64,000 bases of DNA, taken from NCBI RefSeq assembly GCF_001482385.1, contig NZ_CP013611.1, forward strand, positions 1,240,001 to 1,304,000. Reading direction: 5' to 3'. Position 1 is the first letter of the stretch, and each line of letters starts with the position of its first letter. The DNA is from Pseudoalteromonas rubra. GTDB taxonomy: Bacteria > Pseudomonadota > Gammaproteobacteria > Enterobacterales > Alteromonadaceae. Positions 9,263 through 18,815 of the stretch are shown here, piece by piece. The notes under the pieces were generated by a model. It saw only the letters and a program-made list of their open reading frames with translations, did no database searches and was not told where the DNA came from. The translations under genes and the position numbers were made by a program.

Positions 9263-10972
9263 ATGCTATCTCTATTCAACACTTTGCATTATCGAGCTTG
9301 GTTAACAGTGACCCTGATTGTGGTTCTGACTGGATGTAATACAACACCCGCCAACAAAAATGCAATTTTACTTGCTCAGCAAGGTCAGTTTGAGCAAGCC
9401 AAATCGGCGATAGAAACAACCTACTCTGCATCAGGTAAAAACAAGTTATTGCGATACCTTGAGCTCGGTACATTGTATCACCTCGAGCAACGATACAAAT
9501 TAAGCAATGATAACCTTGACCAGGCAAAAGCCATTATTGAAGAGCAATATACTATCAGTGTTTCAGAGCAAGCGCTGGCACTGCTCAGCGGCCCGACTTA
9601 CACCACTTTTTCAGGTAAAGAGTTCCATCGCCCTCTGATCAATGTATTTAAAGCACTGAACTATAACGCGCTCGCAAACCAAAACCCTGCTCAAAGACAG
9701 TACTACCTGGATGCTGCTCTGGTTGAAATGCGTCAGCTCGATACCTATTTGTCGACACTCACCGACGAAACGGGTGGTTATGATGGCAAACCAAGTGGCG
9801 ATGGTCTGACCGACCGCGTTATGCGTATTTTACAGCCGCTTCTGGCTCCTAACGATCTGTTGAAAAACGTGGACTACAAAGATGATGCATTTGCCCACTA
9901 TATCAGTGGCATTTTGTATGAAAGCAGCAACGAACTGGATGCTGCCCGTATTCAGTACCAAAGAGCCGCCACTGCATTTGAACAAGGTTTTGCTAAACAA
10001 TACGATTTAGACAGCACTGTGACACAACAAGCTTATGCTGATTTAGCTCGCGTCATGCGTAAAGCGGGTGGATACGGCAATGAACTTCGCGCTATTGAAA
10101 AAAAATGGGGCGATAGCATTGGCGCCACACAGCAATCAGGCCCCCTACTCACCGTCGTTCAAAACGCAGGGATTGGCCCACAACGCAAAGAGTTTAATTT
10201 ATTACTAAAGGCTGACCATGATGCCAAAGCGCTCGTTGTTACTCCCATTCTCTGGGGGACTTCTTCTGAGCGAAAAGCGCAAATGTGGTGGTTTCAGATG
10301 CTATATGCCGATACCAGCTTATTCGACATGATGCAGAATTATGCCACTGGCGATCTGGGGGACGTTGCAATGGGCGCATTGACTAAGCGTTTACCATTGG
10401 GCGATTCTCTGTGGCAAAGTGCGAAGGCTACCGGGCTAATTGACGCACTTGAACACGGTAGTCGCATTGCGGTGACTTACCTGGAGCCGTTTGAGCATAA
10501 AATAGAAAAAACGGAACTTTGGATTGATGGCCAAAAAGTGTCGGAGCTGGGCAACTATCACTCTGTCAGCCTGCTGACTTTGCAAAGCGCACTTAAAAAT
10601 GCCAACAGAGAAATGCAAATCGCACTGACTCGAGAGGTCGTTAAAGCAATGACAGCGCACAAAGCAATTCAAAGCACCGGTCTGCAGGCATTTGATGGTT
10701 TTGCCAAATTAGCAACCAGTGTTGTCAACGCAGTCACCGCTAGTGCCGACTTGCGTCAATGGCAGTCACTTCCGTCTCATATAAAACTGGCACAAGTGCC
10801 TGTCAATCAAGGTACTGTCAATATTACGCTTAAGACTAAACTGCGCTCAGGCAGAGTCATAGAGCAATCTGACACATTAGACATAAATGAAACTATGACG
10901 CTGTGGCATACTCGTACTTTTATTGAAAGTGCCAAATCCGCAGCACCATCCACTCTGTTTACAATGGAATAA
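9263..10972 (+). CDS. COG3014-like lipoprotein with TPR-like N-terminal half
   Basis: 569 residues. Lipoprotein signal with lipobox VLTGC (Cys25). The N-terminal half reads like helical TPR-type repeats (AQQGQFEQAKSAIE, LELGTLYHLEQ), the C-terminal half is mixed. It resembles the COG3014 family, found beside LpoB-like and LPP20 genes in Vibrio and Alteromonadales. AAGGAAG precedes the ATG. The next gene starts 5 bp after the stop codon. Its role is unknown; the context suggests an outer-membrane partner in envelope or peptidoglycan maintenance. Confidence 0.75.
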   Translation: MLSLFNTLHYRAWLTVTLIVVLTGCNTTPANKNAILLAQQGQFEQAKSAIETTYSASGKNKLLRYLELGTLYHLEQRYKLSNDNLDQAKAIIEEQYTISVSEQALALLSGPTYTTFSGKEFHRPLINVFKALNYNALANQNPAQRQYYLDAALVEMRQLDTYLSTLTDETGGYDGKPSGDGLTDRVMRILQPLLAPNDLLKNVDYKDDAFAHYISGILYESSNELDAARIQYQRAATAFEQGFAKQYDLDSTVTQQAYADLARVMRKAGGYGNELRAIEKKWGDSIGATQQSGPLLTVVQNAGIGPQRKEFNLLLKADHDAKALVVTPILWGTSSERKAQMWWFQMLYADTSLFDMMQNYATGDLGDVAMGALTKRLPLGDSLWQSAKATGLIDALEHGSRIAVTYLEPFEHKIEKTELWIDGQKVSELGNYHSVSLLTLQSALKNANREMQIALTREVVKAMTAHKAIQSTGLQAFDGFAKLATSVVNAVTASADLRQWQSLPSHIKLAQVPVNQGTVNITLKTKLRSGRVIEQSDTLDINETMTLWHTRTFIESAKSAAPSTLFTME

Positions 10973-10977
10973 TTGTT

Positions 10978-11592
10978 ATGAACTGTAAAACCACACTTTT
11001 AAAGCTAACTCCTTTGGTTGTTGCATGTAGCTTAGCCATCACAGGCTGCTCCTCAACAAAAGTACAAAGAGTAGATGCAAATCAAGAGGTTGCCCTTTCT
11101 GACAAGTGGAACGGCAAGGACTCGCAACTGGTTGCAGAGGCCATGATCAACGATATGTTGAGCTTTCCATGGGTTAACGATCACTTACAAAAAGAAGGCA
11201 CGCGTCCTGCTATTATAATCCAGTCAGTACGCAACAAATCACATCAGCACATCGCAGTTGATACCTTTCTGAATGACCTCAAGCGTTCAATATTACGCAG
11301 CGGTCAGGCGGACTTTGTTGCGAACAAAGATGTTCGTCAGGAGATCCGCGACGAAAGAAAAGACCAGGAGCTGAATGCCAGCCTGGCAACACAGAATGAA
11401 ATGGGTCAGGAACAAGGCGCAGATTATGCTCTGTCAGGCACCATCAACTCTTTCGTTGATCAGCAAGGCGGCGATCGCGTAACTTTCTATCAGGTTGACC
11501 TGAGATTGATCGATATGACCACAAACCGTGAGGTATGGAATGGACAGAAGAAAATTCAAAAGCTGCAGGAGCGCTCGCGCTTTGGCTTCTAA
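10978..11592 (+). CDS. LpoB-like penicillin-binding-protein activator lipoprotein
   Basis: 204 residues. Lipobox LAITGC (Cys24). The rest matches the LpoB/COG3417 pattern: PAIIIQSVRNKSHQHI, a segment with FLNDLKRSILRSGQ, GADYALSGTINS, and DLRLIDMTTNREVWN. LpoB reaches from the outer membrane to activate PBP1B in E. coli. Whether this paralogue activates a PBP is an inference, because it sits in a COG3014/LPP20 cluster rather than in the E. coli lpoB context. It is the middle gene of a three-gene operon. Confidence 0.8.
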   Translation: MNCKTTLLKLTPLVVACSLAITGCSSTKVQRVDANQEVALSDKWNGKDSQLVAEAMINDMLSFPWVNDHLQKEGTRPAIIIQSVRNKSHQHIAVDTFLNDLKRSILRSGQADFVANKDVRQEIRDERKDQELNASLATQNEMGQEQGADYALSGTINSFVDQQGGDRVTFYQVDLRLIDMTTNREVWNGQKKIQKLQERSRFGF

Positions 11593-12577
11593 TCCCTTGA
11601 TAGCAACGCTGCTGAGTGTCGCGGTACTCAGCGGCTGTGGCGCGAACAATGCCACTCAGGTGCCTGTTGACAACAAACCGGCATGGATCACTGCTATGCC
11701 AAGCTCAAGCTATATGATTTATGGCGTTGGCAGCGCGCAAAATACCGGAGATCTGCAACAGGCAAAACTGGCGGCGCAGGAATCAGCCCGACTGGCACTG
11801 GCTAAGCAATTAAATGTTACCATCTCAGCCAACACCAGAATTGAGCAATCAGCCAGCGAAAAGTCGATGCAGTTTCATGTTGATGAGCTGATTAACTCTC
11901 AGGTCCCTGACATTCATTTGCAAGGTGTTAAAATTGAAGATGAATACGTCAGTGCCGATAAGCAAACAGCGTTTGCACTGGCCGCCTTTAATCGCACCGA
12001 AGCCGCAATGCAAACGGAGCTGACCATTAGGGCTTTGGATGAAGATATTGCAGCCTTCTCAGTGGCTGCCAATGGCAGTAAATCACAACAGCTGAAACAA
12101 GCCGTTGCACTTAAGGAGTTATTGGTCAGACGGGATAAGCAAAACCACTATCTTACTCAGCTTCAGGCTGCCCCTCTGCCCTTACCTGCATCTGTTCGCG
12201 ATAAACAGCAACAGGCCGATGCGCTTATTAACAGCATCAGCTTTAGTATTGAAAGTGATCATCAGGCACATCGTAAAGTGCGTGACATCCTGGCAAAAGC
12301 GCTCAGCTCTCAGGGGATCAAGGTCACCACAGGTGAGGCTGATTTTGCGCTAAAGTTCACTGTTGACTGGCAGGATATGAACAAAGCAGGTACCTTTTAC
12401 AGTGTGGCAGAAAGCTACCTGGTGGTGATGGAAAATGGCGAAGAACAGGCGCACTTTAATACCAAGGTGAAGGCAGCGTCGAGCTACAAGGACACTGCTA
12501 AGAGTAATGCGATGACCAAATTAGCCAACAAGTTGGGCACCCAGCTGGCGCAGTTTGTGGTTACAGGTAAGTCCTGA
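11540..12577 (+). CDS. LPP20-like lipoprotein, end of the COG3014/LpoB-like operon
   Basis: 345 residues from ATG 11540, which has GAGG 6 nt upstream but overlaps the LpoB-like gene by 53 bp. TTG 11582 (331 residues, AGGAG about 10 nt upstream) is a serious alternative and gives a shorter signal peptide. Both share the lipobox VLSGC. The motif PAWITAMPSSSYMIYGVGSA is typical of the LPP20 domain, followed by an Ala-rich helix; a second domain (about 230-340) is unassigned. An outer-membrane lipoprotein of unknown function, probably acting with the two upstream proteins. Confidence 0.75.
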   Translation: MDRRKFKSCRSARALASNPLIATLLSVAVLSGCGANNATQVPVDNKPAWITAMPSSSYMIYGVGSAQNTGDLQQAKLAAQESARLALAKQLNVTISANTRIEQSASEKSMQFHVDELINSQVPDIHLQGVKIEDEYVSADKQTAFALAAFNRTEAAMQTELTIRALDEDIAAFSVAANGSKSQQLKQAVALKELLVRRDKQNHYLTQLQAAPLPLPASVRDKQQQADALINSISFSIESDHQAHRKVRDILAKALSSQGIKVTTGEADFALKFTVDWQDMNKAGTFYSVAESYLVVMENGEEQAHFNTKVKAASSYKDTAKSNAMTKLANKLGTQLAQFVVTGKS

Positions 12578-12601
12578 GCAAAGCAGATATTTAACTGACA
12601 T

Positions 12602-12632
12602 AAAAAGGGGCTAACACAGGTTAGCCCCTTTT
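12602..12632. terminator. Bidirectional terminator between lipoprotein operon and yejK
   Basis: A stem AGGGGCTAA/TTAGCCCCT flanked by A-runs on the left and T-runs on the right serves both convergent transcription units. Confidence 0.85.
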
Positions 12633-12635
12633 TAT

Positions 12636-13652
12636 TTACTCACTTTCTTTCTGGTAAAACTTTTCCAGCTGATCTTTAAGGTTTGGTGGTACCCCTTTAA
12701 TCGTCAAAGTGTCACTTTGCGGATCATACAGCACGCGCTCCCCCAGATGCTTGCGCTCAAACCCGACACTGACACCGCCACCCAGGCCTGAAAATTTGAC
12801 CATAGTCGTGACGGTCTTTTTATCGAGCGGAAATGACTCTTCCAGTTCATAACCTTGTTGCTTATAAAAGTCTTCAAACTGAACATCAGATGATTTAGAT
12901 ACGGTATCAGACAAAGACTCCACATCTGCATCTTCGCCACTGTTAATACAGTCATTACAATAATCAAAGACTTCTTTGCGAATTGCATCTTTCTCATCTT
13001 TACCAAATTGCTGCTCGGCCAGATAGTCTTCCACAGCATGTAGCATAGTTTGCGACTGCTGCTTAGGGTCAATACCTTCGGCACACCCCAGAAAATCAAG
13101 AAAGAAGTCGGCTACTTTTCTGCCAGCTCGGCCTTTAATGAAAGAAATATATCTATTTTCATCTGCCTGCGTATCCCACGCAGTTAAGTCAATGCGCGCT
13201 GCAAGCTGCATCCGTGAGATATCCAAGTGTCTCGACGCAGCTAAGTCCAGATCAGACGTAATCGAATAGTGTTCTTTAATGTTAATCATGGCTATCAGCA
13301 AGTAATCGCTGGCAACGTATTGATAATGACAAAACACCAGGTAACCTGTTTCATTGAACGCATATTTGTTCAACTCTTCTTTCAGAACTTCCGTTGCTTG
13401 CTGCGTTAGATGCCAAAATGCCAGCTCATTATTGCGGTAGCTTTGCATTGCCGACGCGACACGGCTATCTTTGTCGGGATCAAAGGCACAAAAGCCTTTC
13501 CCAGGCTTGCCATTATATGCATGATGAAGTTGCTCTATGAATACGGCTACCCGGTCATTAACCTGCATTTCATCTTCACGCAAATGAATTTGTGTTTCTT
13601 CGTCTTGCTTGTCGACATAGTGTACAACAAGCTTGTTCACCTCAATGCTCAT
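12636..13652 (-). CDS. yejK: Nucleoid-associated protein YejK (NdpA)
   Basis: 338 residues, close to E. coli YejK (335). The family binds double-stranded DNA and is found with the nucleoid. Family character is clear in MSIEVNKLVVHYVDK, SYRNNELAFWHLT, a conserved RAGRKVADFFLDFLGC and the C-terminal TLTIKGVPPNLKDQL. The frame is open to 13772 but the family start MSIEVNKL gives 13652. It diverges from yejL-yejM, the E. coli arrangement. Confidence 0.93.
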   Translation of the reverse strand: MSIEVNKLVVHYVDKQDEETQIHLREDEMQVNDRVAVFIEQLHHAYNGKPGKGFCAFDPDKDSRVASAMQSYRNNELAFWHLTQQATEVLKEELNKYAFNETGYLVFCHYQYVASDYLLIAMINIKEHYSITSDLDLAASRHLDISRMQLAARIDLTAWDTQADENRYISFIKGRAGRKVADFFLDFLGCAEGIDPKQQSQTMLHAVEDYLAEQQFGKDEKDAIRKEVFDYCNDCINSGEDADVESLSDTVSKSSDVQFEDFYKQQGYELEESFPLDKKTVTTMVKFSGLGGGVSVGFERKHLGERVLYDPQSDTLTIKGVPPNLKDQLEKFYQKESE

Positions 13653-13718
13653 CTTTGTTTTTAACGCCTCTGGTGTTAGAATAGAGAGAATTATAACTCT
13701 TTTTATTTGAACCAACCG

Positions 13719-13931
13719 ATGCCTATCCAGTCTAAATATTCCAACGAACAAGTAGAACAAATTGTCGACCAACTGTTAAACGTACTGACAGAGAATCAGG
13801 CAACCGTTGATTTAAGCTTAATGTGTTTGGGAAATTCTATCACGCACATCATCAAAGAGCATGTGCCAGAACAGAAAAGACAAGCGGTTGCTGAAAATTT
13901 TGCCAAGGCGTTGACCCAGTCGGTAAAGTAA
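13719..13931 (+). CDS. yejL: YejL family protein (DUF1414)
   Basis: 70 residues, a small helical protein of unknown function conserved between yejK and yejM. Recognised by [17 protein letters not shown] and [15 protein letters not shown] 13719 (MPIQSKYS) is preferred to the in-frame TTG at 13707. The stop codon is 4 nt before the yejM-like start, so the two are likely co-translated. Confidence 0.92.
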   Translation: MPIQSKYSNEQVEQIVDQLLNVLTENQATVDLSLMCLGNSITHIIKEHVPEQKRQAVAENFAKALTQSVK

Positions 13932-13935
13932 CTGA

Positions 13936-15432
13936 ATGAATCTTTCTGCGCACAGCCCTTTTTCATCAAAGGCCAGTCAGCTGTTGAGTTGGGGCCATTG
14001 GTTTACCTTTGCCAACATCGGCTTAGTATTACTCATTACATTAAGCTATCTGGCCGCAGACAAAGCGCCAACAACGGCGCTTGGCTGGCTATATATGCTG
14101 GTAACCTGGCTCAGCCACACCAGCTTTATTACCTTCTGTGTATTTGTACTGAGTATTTTTCCGCTCAGTCTGATCTTCCCTTACCCCAGGCATATCCGGG
14201 GAATGGCCGCCTGTATTGCCACCTTAGGGATCACCGTACTAGGTGTTGATGCCTTTGTCTATTTCCAGCTTGGCTATCATTTGAACCTGCAGGCGCTGCC
14301 CGAAATCCTTTCTCTGTTTTGGAAGACCATCAGTAGCTCCCCTGCCATAAATAGCCTGATTGTGCTCGCCATGATCGCCGCTATTTTAGGGTTTGAACTG
14401 ATTGTCGGTAATCACGCCTGGCGTCACCTGGAGCGTTTAAAGTGCTACTCCTTTCCTAAATTCGCCAGCACGATACTGGTTACTTGCTTTGCAACCAGCC
14501 ACATTATGCATATCTGGGCAGATGCAAATAGTTACTTCGACATTACAATGCAAGACAATGTACTGCCACTGTCTTATCCAACTACAGCCAAAACACTCCT
14601 TGCCAGACACGAGCTACTCGATATGCAAGAGTACAACCAGGCAAGATCGCTGAATGTCGGACCCAACGAAGTAAACTATCACCCACCAGCTTCACTGGGG
14701 TCGTGTCCAGCTCAGGATACACCGGTTAGCCTGAAGATAGTGAAAACACTGTCAGAGCAAACTGAGCAACAGCTAATGCAACTTGGTTGGTATGGTTCAG
14801 AGCAGCTGCTGGTTCCTACGTTGCGTGAGGATTTCAGGTTTAACCTGCTGTATGGTCTTCCGGCCTACTACAAACAATCTCTGATGGACAATAAAGCGCC
14901 ACCAGTATGGTCTACCCGCCTGTCCTTATCAGTCTCCGGACTGCCTAAATTTGCTTATATTAATACTGTTGAAAATGCGAATGTACGGGTGTCGTATAGT
15001 GAGCAAAGCCCACTTATTGCAGAGCACACGTCACCGACTATCATCATCATCGAGCCAAACAGCTCAGATATAGTGACCACAACACGCTTTTTTACCAATA
15101 TCCCGGCGTTTGAAGGACACTCTGAGTTAATGCAGATCAGCGATGTTATGACAACTGTTGCAGCAGACCATTTCCAGTGTAGCACACTCGCAACGACAAG
15201 TATGCTGGGCAATAATGTTGCTACGGACACGCTCAATGAGGGAGTGAACTACTCACGTGGTGTGTTAGTTGCTTACAAAAAAGACCGTATTACACTGATT
15301 GCACAAGACGGAAGCTATAAACAGATTTCTGCAAAAGAAGGCTTTACCTTAGATCAAAAGCTGGATGTCCCCTTTTTAATTCAGAGTATTAAGCGGCTGA
15401 AACAATTCAATCAGACGCCTGCTATAAAGTAG
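13936..15432 (+). CDS. yejM: YejM/PbgA-like inner-membrane protein with an eroded sulfatase-type domain
   Basis: 498 residues against 586 in E. coli PbgA (LapC), which controls LPS synthesis by acting on LapB and so on LpxC turnover. About five membrane segments lie in residues 20-200 (DUF3413 region), followed by LPLSYPTTAKTLLARHELL, which matches the PbgA linker. The periplasmic part keeps short PbgA-like pieces (NLLYGLPAYY, APPVWS) but is some 90 residues shorter and shows no sulfatase metal-binding motif. Position after yejK-yejL supports orthology. An LPS-homeostasis role is inferred. Confidence 0.85.
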   Translation: MNLSAHSPFSSKASQLLSWGHWFTFANIGLVLLITLSYLAADKAPTTALGWLYMLVTWLSHTSFITFCVFVLSIFPLSLIFPYPRHIRGMAACIATLGITVLGVDAFVYFQLGYHLNLQALPEILSLFWKTISSSPAINSLIVLAMIAAILGFELIVGNHAWRHLERLKCYSFPKFASTILVTCFATSHIMHIWADANSYFDITMQDNVLPLSYPTTAKTLLARHELLDMQEYNQARSLNVGPNEVNYHPPASLGSCPAQDTPVSLKIVKTLSEQTEQQLMQLGWYGSEQLLVPTLREDFRFNLLYGLPAYYKQSLMDNKAPPVWSTRLSLSVSGLPKFAYINTVENANVRVSYSEQSPLIAEHTSPTIIIIEPNSSDIVTTTRFFTNIPAFEGHSELMQISDVMTTVAADHFQCSTLATTSMLGNNVATDTLNEGVNYSRGVLVAYKKDRITLIAQDGSYKQISAKEGFTLDQKLDVPFLIQSIKRLKQFNQTPAIK

Positions 15433-15515
15433 TACGGCGTCTGTCGCAACACTTGCGATATCGAACAATTTTACTATCTTGAAATGTAAATACAGATTTC
15501 AGGGAAGCACACACT

Positions 15516-15989
15516 ATGAAGATATTGATTATCATGTTTTCGCTGTTATTGCCTGCGCTATGCCAGGCAAAAACAACGTTCAGCTACTACAAATGTGTCA
15601 CCGGTAAGACGGTTGTATACAGCCAACATCCGTGCGCAGCCAATGCTGAGCAACATACTTTGAGCCATTCTGATCCACAAGCACCAGCTCCCACTGGCCA
15701 GCACACCAAAACATTGAACAATATTGAGCGGCAGCAACTGGTCCTTCGGTTAAAAAAGACACTCAGAGCCAAAAAGCATCAGGCAGCAATCTTAGGTAGA
15801 AAGCGAGATGAAGCCACCCGGGATGAGCAGCGACGCATTTCGCGCATGATGGAAAAAAGTGAAAGAGCCAAAACACTTAAAGATGTGAAGCGTAATATCA
15901 AGTCTATCAATACAGCCTACCTCAAGGAAGTTAAGCTCCTGAACAAAGAAATAGCAAGCTTAGAAAAACGCCTTAAGCGCCTTGAATAA
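15516..15989 (+). CDS. Secreted DUF4124-like protein with coiled-coil tail
   Basis: 157 residues. A signal peptide (about 18 residues, cleaved after CQA) precedes a short domain with SYYKCVTGKTVVYSQHPC, resembling the N-terminal part of DUF4124 proteins with two cysteines that could form a disulfide. Residues about 70-157 are strongly charged and probably form a coiled coil (KLLNKEIASLEKRLKRLE). Probably periplasmic; no function can be assigned. It lies between the yejM-like gene and aceK without an obvious operon link. Confidence 0.65.
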   Translation: MKILIIMFSLLLPALCQAKTTFSYYKCVTGKTVVYSQHPCAANAEQHTLSHSDPQAPAPTGQHTKTLNNIERQQLVLRLKKTLRAKKHQAAILGRKRDEATRDEQRRISRMMEKSERAKTLKDVKRNIKSINTAYLKEVKLLNKEIASLEKRLKRLE

Positions 15990-16104
15990 TGGATGTTTTT
16001 ATCATGACATGACCTCTGGTGATTAGCGCATAGTGGAGAGCCTGAATACAAACTTGAGAGAATGACACTTGTACGCTAAAGTAACTCGCAGATTGGGAGG
16101 TCCG

Positions 16105-17829
16105 ATGAGTTACCAGATTCAAACAATTGCAGAGCAAATTCTATCCGGTTTTCATGCTCACTACGCGTTATTTCAGCAGATAACGGCGCGTGCTCCGCAT
16201 GCCTTTGCACAGCAAAGATGGGGAGAAATCGAGCAGATCAGCAAACAGCGGATCACTCTGTACGACGTTCGTGTCAATGACACGGTTACAGCTCTAAAAC
16301 TTCAAACATCGCTAGACACGCCTGATGAGGCTTTATGGCATCAGGTCAAGCACCATTATGCTGAACTCCTTTCTTTTCATCCCCAGGCAGAGCTGGCCGA
16401 GACTTTTTTTAACTCCGTCTTTTGTCGGCTGTTTCATCGACGCTATTACAAAAACGACTTTATTTTTGTTGAAACAACACTAACTAAGCCAACCACCTTG
16501 CCCATAGAAGCGGAATTTCGCAGCTATTTTCCAGTCATCTCCGGGTTAAAGCCCACTATTCGCAATATGATTTCACATATGGACTTACAGTGCGGCTTTC
16601 GCGATTTGGAGCAGGATATAAGGATGCTGGTCAAAGCGTTTATCAAACAAGCACCCAGTACGCACCACAGCCATCATGGCCTGCGCTTCGATATTCTTAC
16701 AGCCCCCTTCTATCGCAACAAAGGGGCTTATATCGTAGGCCGCGTCGTGTCTAAATCAGGTGTTCAACCCTTTATTATCGCTCTTTTACATCATCCTCAG
16801 GGCGGTCTGTATATCGATGCGCTGTTAACCAAAAGCGCGCAAATGCGGATTATTTTTGGCTTTGCCCGAGCATATTTTCTGGTTGAAACCCACGCTCCTT
16901 CAGCCATGGTTGGTTTTTTGCAGCAACTAATGCCGAATAAAACAACGGCTGAGCTCTACAATGCCATCGGGTTTCATAAACAGGGAAAAACTGAATTCTA
17001 CCGTGATTTCCTGTTTCACCTACAACACAGTGAAGATGTGTTTACCATAGCGCCAGGTACGCCGGGTATGGTCATGATGGTATTTACATTACCTAATTTT
17101 CCTTTTGTCTTTAAAGTGATTAAAGATGTTTTTGCCGAAAGCAAACCGTTTGGCAGAGATACAGTGCTGGCGCGTTATCAACTGGTGAAAAGCCATGACC
17201 GGGTTGGCCGTATGGCTGACACAATTGAGTATTCCGAAGTCGTTATTCCCAAACGAAAGTTCACTCCATCACTTCTGGATACCCTTAAAGCCACAATCAG
17301 TAACAGTTTGCGAGACGAGGGGGATTATCTGGTGATCAAACATCTGTACATTGAACGCAGAATGACTCCGCTTAATCTCTTCTTGCAAACCGCCGATGAG
17401 CCAACCGCTAACAAAGTCATCGAAGATTATGGCCACGCTATCAAAGAAATGCTCAGCGTAAATATCTTTCCGGGTGATATGCTGCTCAAGAACTTTGGAG
17501 TCACCAAGCACCATAGGGTTATTTTTTACGATTATGATGAAGTTCAATATCTTACCGACATGAACTTTCGACCTATGCCCAGTCCATCTTTGGAAGACTT
17601 ATATAGCGGTGTGGCCGAGCCCTCAGCGGCACCAAACGACGTATTTCCACAACAGTTGTGTACATTTGTACTTACAGACCCTAAACTCAGAGCGGTGTTT
17701 GAACAGTCGCACGAAGCCTTACTGAAGGTGGACTACTGGCAGCAGGCTCAACGAGATATTCAGGCTCATGTAGTTAAGCAAGTTTACCCTTACCCGACCT
17801 CACAACGCTTCTATCGACACATAAAATAA
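16105..17829 (+). CDS. aceK: Isocitrate dehydrogenase kinase/phosphatase AceK
   Basis: 574 residues (E. coli 578). AceK phosphorylates and dephosphorylates isocitrate dehydrogenase to direct carbon into the glyoxylate bypass. Seen here: the ATP-binding loop APGTPGMVMMVFTLP, RYQLVKSHDRVGRMADT, YIERRMTPLN, and kinase-type NIFPGDMLLKNFGV and IFYDYDEV. The frame is open from 16069, but ATG 16105 (MSYQIQTIAE) has GGGAGG upstream and matches the family. aceBA are not adjacent; a LysR gene follows 12 bp later. Confidence 0.95.
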   Translation: MSYQIQTIAEQILSGFHAHYALFQQITARAPHAFAQQRWGEIEQISKQRITLYDVRVNDTVTALKLQTSLDTPDEALWHQVKHHYAELLSFHPQAELAETFFNSVFCRLFHRRYYKNDFIFVETTLTKPTTLPIEAEFRSYFPVISGLKPTIRNMISHMDLQCGFRDLEQDIRMLVKAFIKQAPSTHHSHHGLRFDILTAPFYRNKGAYIVGRVVSKSGVQPFIIALLHHPQGGLYIDALLTKSAQMRIIFGFARAYFLVETHAPSAMVGFLQQLMPNKTTAELYNAIGFHKQGKTEFYRDFLFHLQHSEDVFTIAPGTPGMVMMVFTLPNFPFVFKVIKDVFAESKPFGRDTVLARYQLVKSHDRVGRMADTIEYSEVVIPKRKFTPSLLDTLKATISNSLRDEGDYLVIKHLYIERRMTPLNLFLQTADEPTANKVIEDYGHAIKEMLSVNIFPGDMLLKNFGVTKHHRVIFYDYDEVQYLTDMNFRPMPSPSLEDLYSGVAEPSAAPNDVFPQQLCTFVLTDPKLRAVFEQSHEALLKVDYWQQAQRDIQAHVVKQVYPYPTSQRFYRHIK

Positions 17830-17841
17830 CAAAGGAACACA

Positions 17842-18780
17842 GTGAACATAAGCAAAATTGATCTGAATCTACTGGTCTATCTCGATACGCTGCTGCGAGA
17901 GTGCAACGTCACTCGTGCCGCAAACCAGCTAAGTATCACTCAGCCTGCGATGAGTAATGGCCTGAAGCGGCTTCGTAACCTGTTTAATGACCCAATCTTA
18001 GTACGCACCAGTGAAGGCATGGTCCCGACTGAACGCGCGCTAGAGCTCCAGCCCGTGATCCGCGGTATTTTAATGACACTGGAAGAAACACTGGCACCCA
18101 ATCGTGAGTTTGAACCCGGCCAGAGCAAACGCGTATTCCGCATCATGGCCAGTGATTATGCAGCCAGCACTTTGGCACCTAAGCTGTTGAATAAGTTACA
18201 TATGGAAGCGCCAGATACGACCCTCGATATACTCACTCCCAGTGATGTGACCTTTCACGATGTCGAAAATGGTAAAGTCGATATGGCAATTAACCGCTTT
18301 GAAAATTTACCTCAATCATTTCATCATAAGCGGATCTGGAAAGACAGTTTTTGCTGCCTGATTAAGTCAGACAACCCTATCAGAACGCATTTTAATCTGG
18401 ATGCCTACTTAAAAGCGCGACATATCTGGGTCAGCAAAACGGGCTTTGGCGTAGGTGTAGGTATGGATCCGGCTGATGTGCAAAAACTAGGTTGGGTTGA
18501 CGAAGCATTAGCGCACTTTGGCAAACACAGGAACATCGCCACATTTACACGTAATTACCATGTCGCAATCCACCTAGCGAAAGAGCAAAACCTCATCGCC
18601 ACTTTGCCATCAAAAGCAGCAAACATATACAGCGATGACCCAAATTTGGCTATTTTAGAGCCTCCGTTTCCTATCCCACCTTTTGAACTGGATATGATCT
18701 GGAGCCCGTTATTACATCGCGACGCCAGCCATATCTGGCTAAGACAAAAAATTGCCGAAGTCGCAGAAGCCCTGAAATAG
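17842..18780 (+). CDS. LysR-family transcriptional regulator
   Basis: 312 residues from a GTG start with AAAGGA 7 nt upstream. The N-terminal winged helix-turn-helix (LNLLVYLDTLLRECNVTRAA, then ITQPAMSNGLKRLR) is of the LeuO/NodD-like type; residues 90-300 form the periplasmic-binding-protein-like effector domain. It starts 12 bp after aceK in the same direction, so it is probably co-transcribed. The target genes and ligand cannot be read from the sequence. Confidence 0.88.
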   Translation: MNISKIDLNLLVYLDTLLRECNVTRAANQLSITQPAMSNGLKRLRNLFNDPILVRTSEGMVPTERALELQPVIRGILMTLEETLAPNREFEPGQSKRVFRIMASDYAASTLAPKLLNKLHMEAPDTTLDILTPSDVTFHDVENGKVDMAINRFENLPQSFHHKRIWKDSFCCLIKSDNPIRTHFNLDAYLKARHIWVSKTGFGVGVGMDPADVQKLGWVDEALAHFGKHRNIATFTRNYHVAIHLAKEQNLIATLPSKAANIYSDDPNLAILEPPFPIPPFELDMIWSPLLHRDASHIWLRQKIAEVAEALK

Positions 18781-18815
18781 CACGTTACAGATGGTCAGAT
18801 ATAGGGATGAAAACC

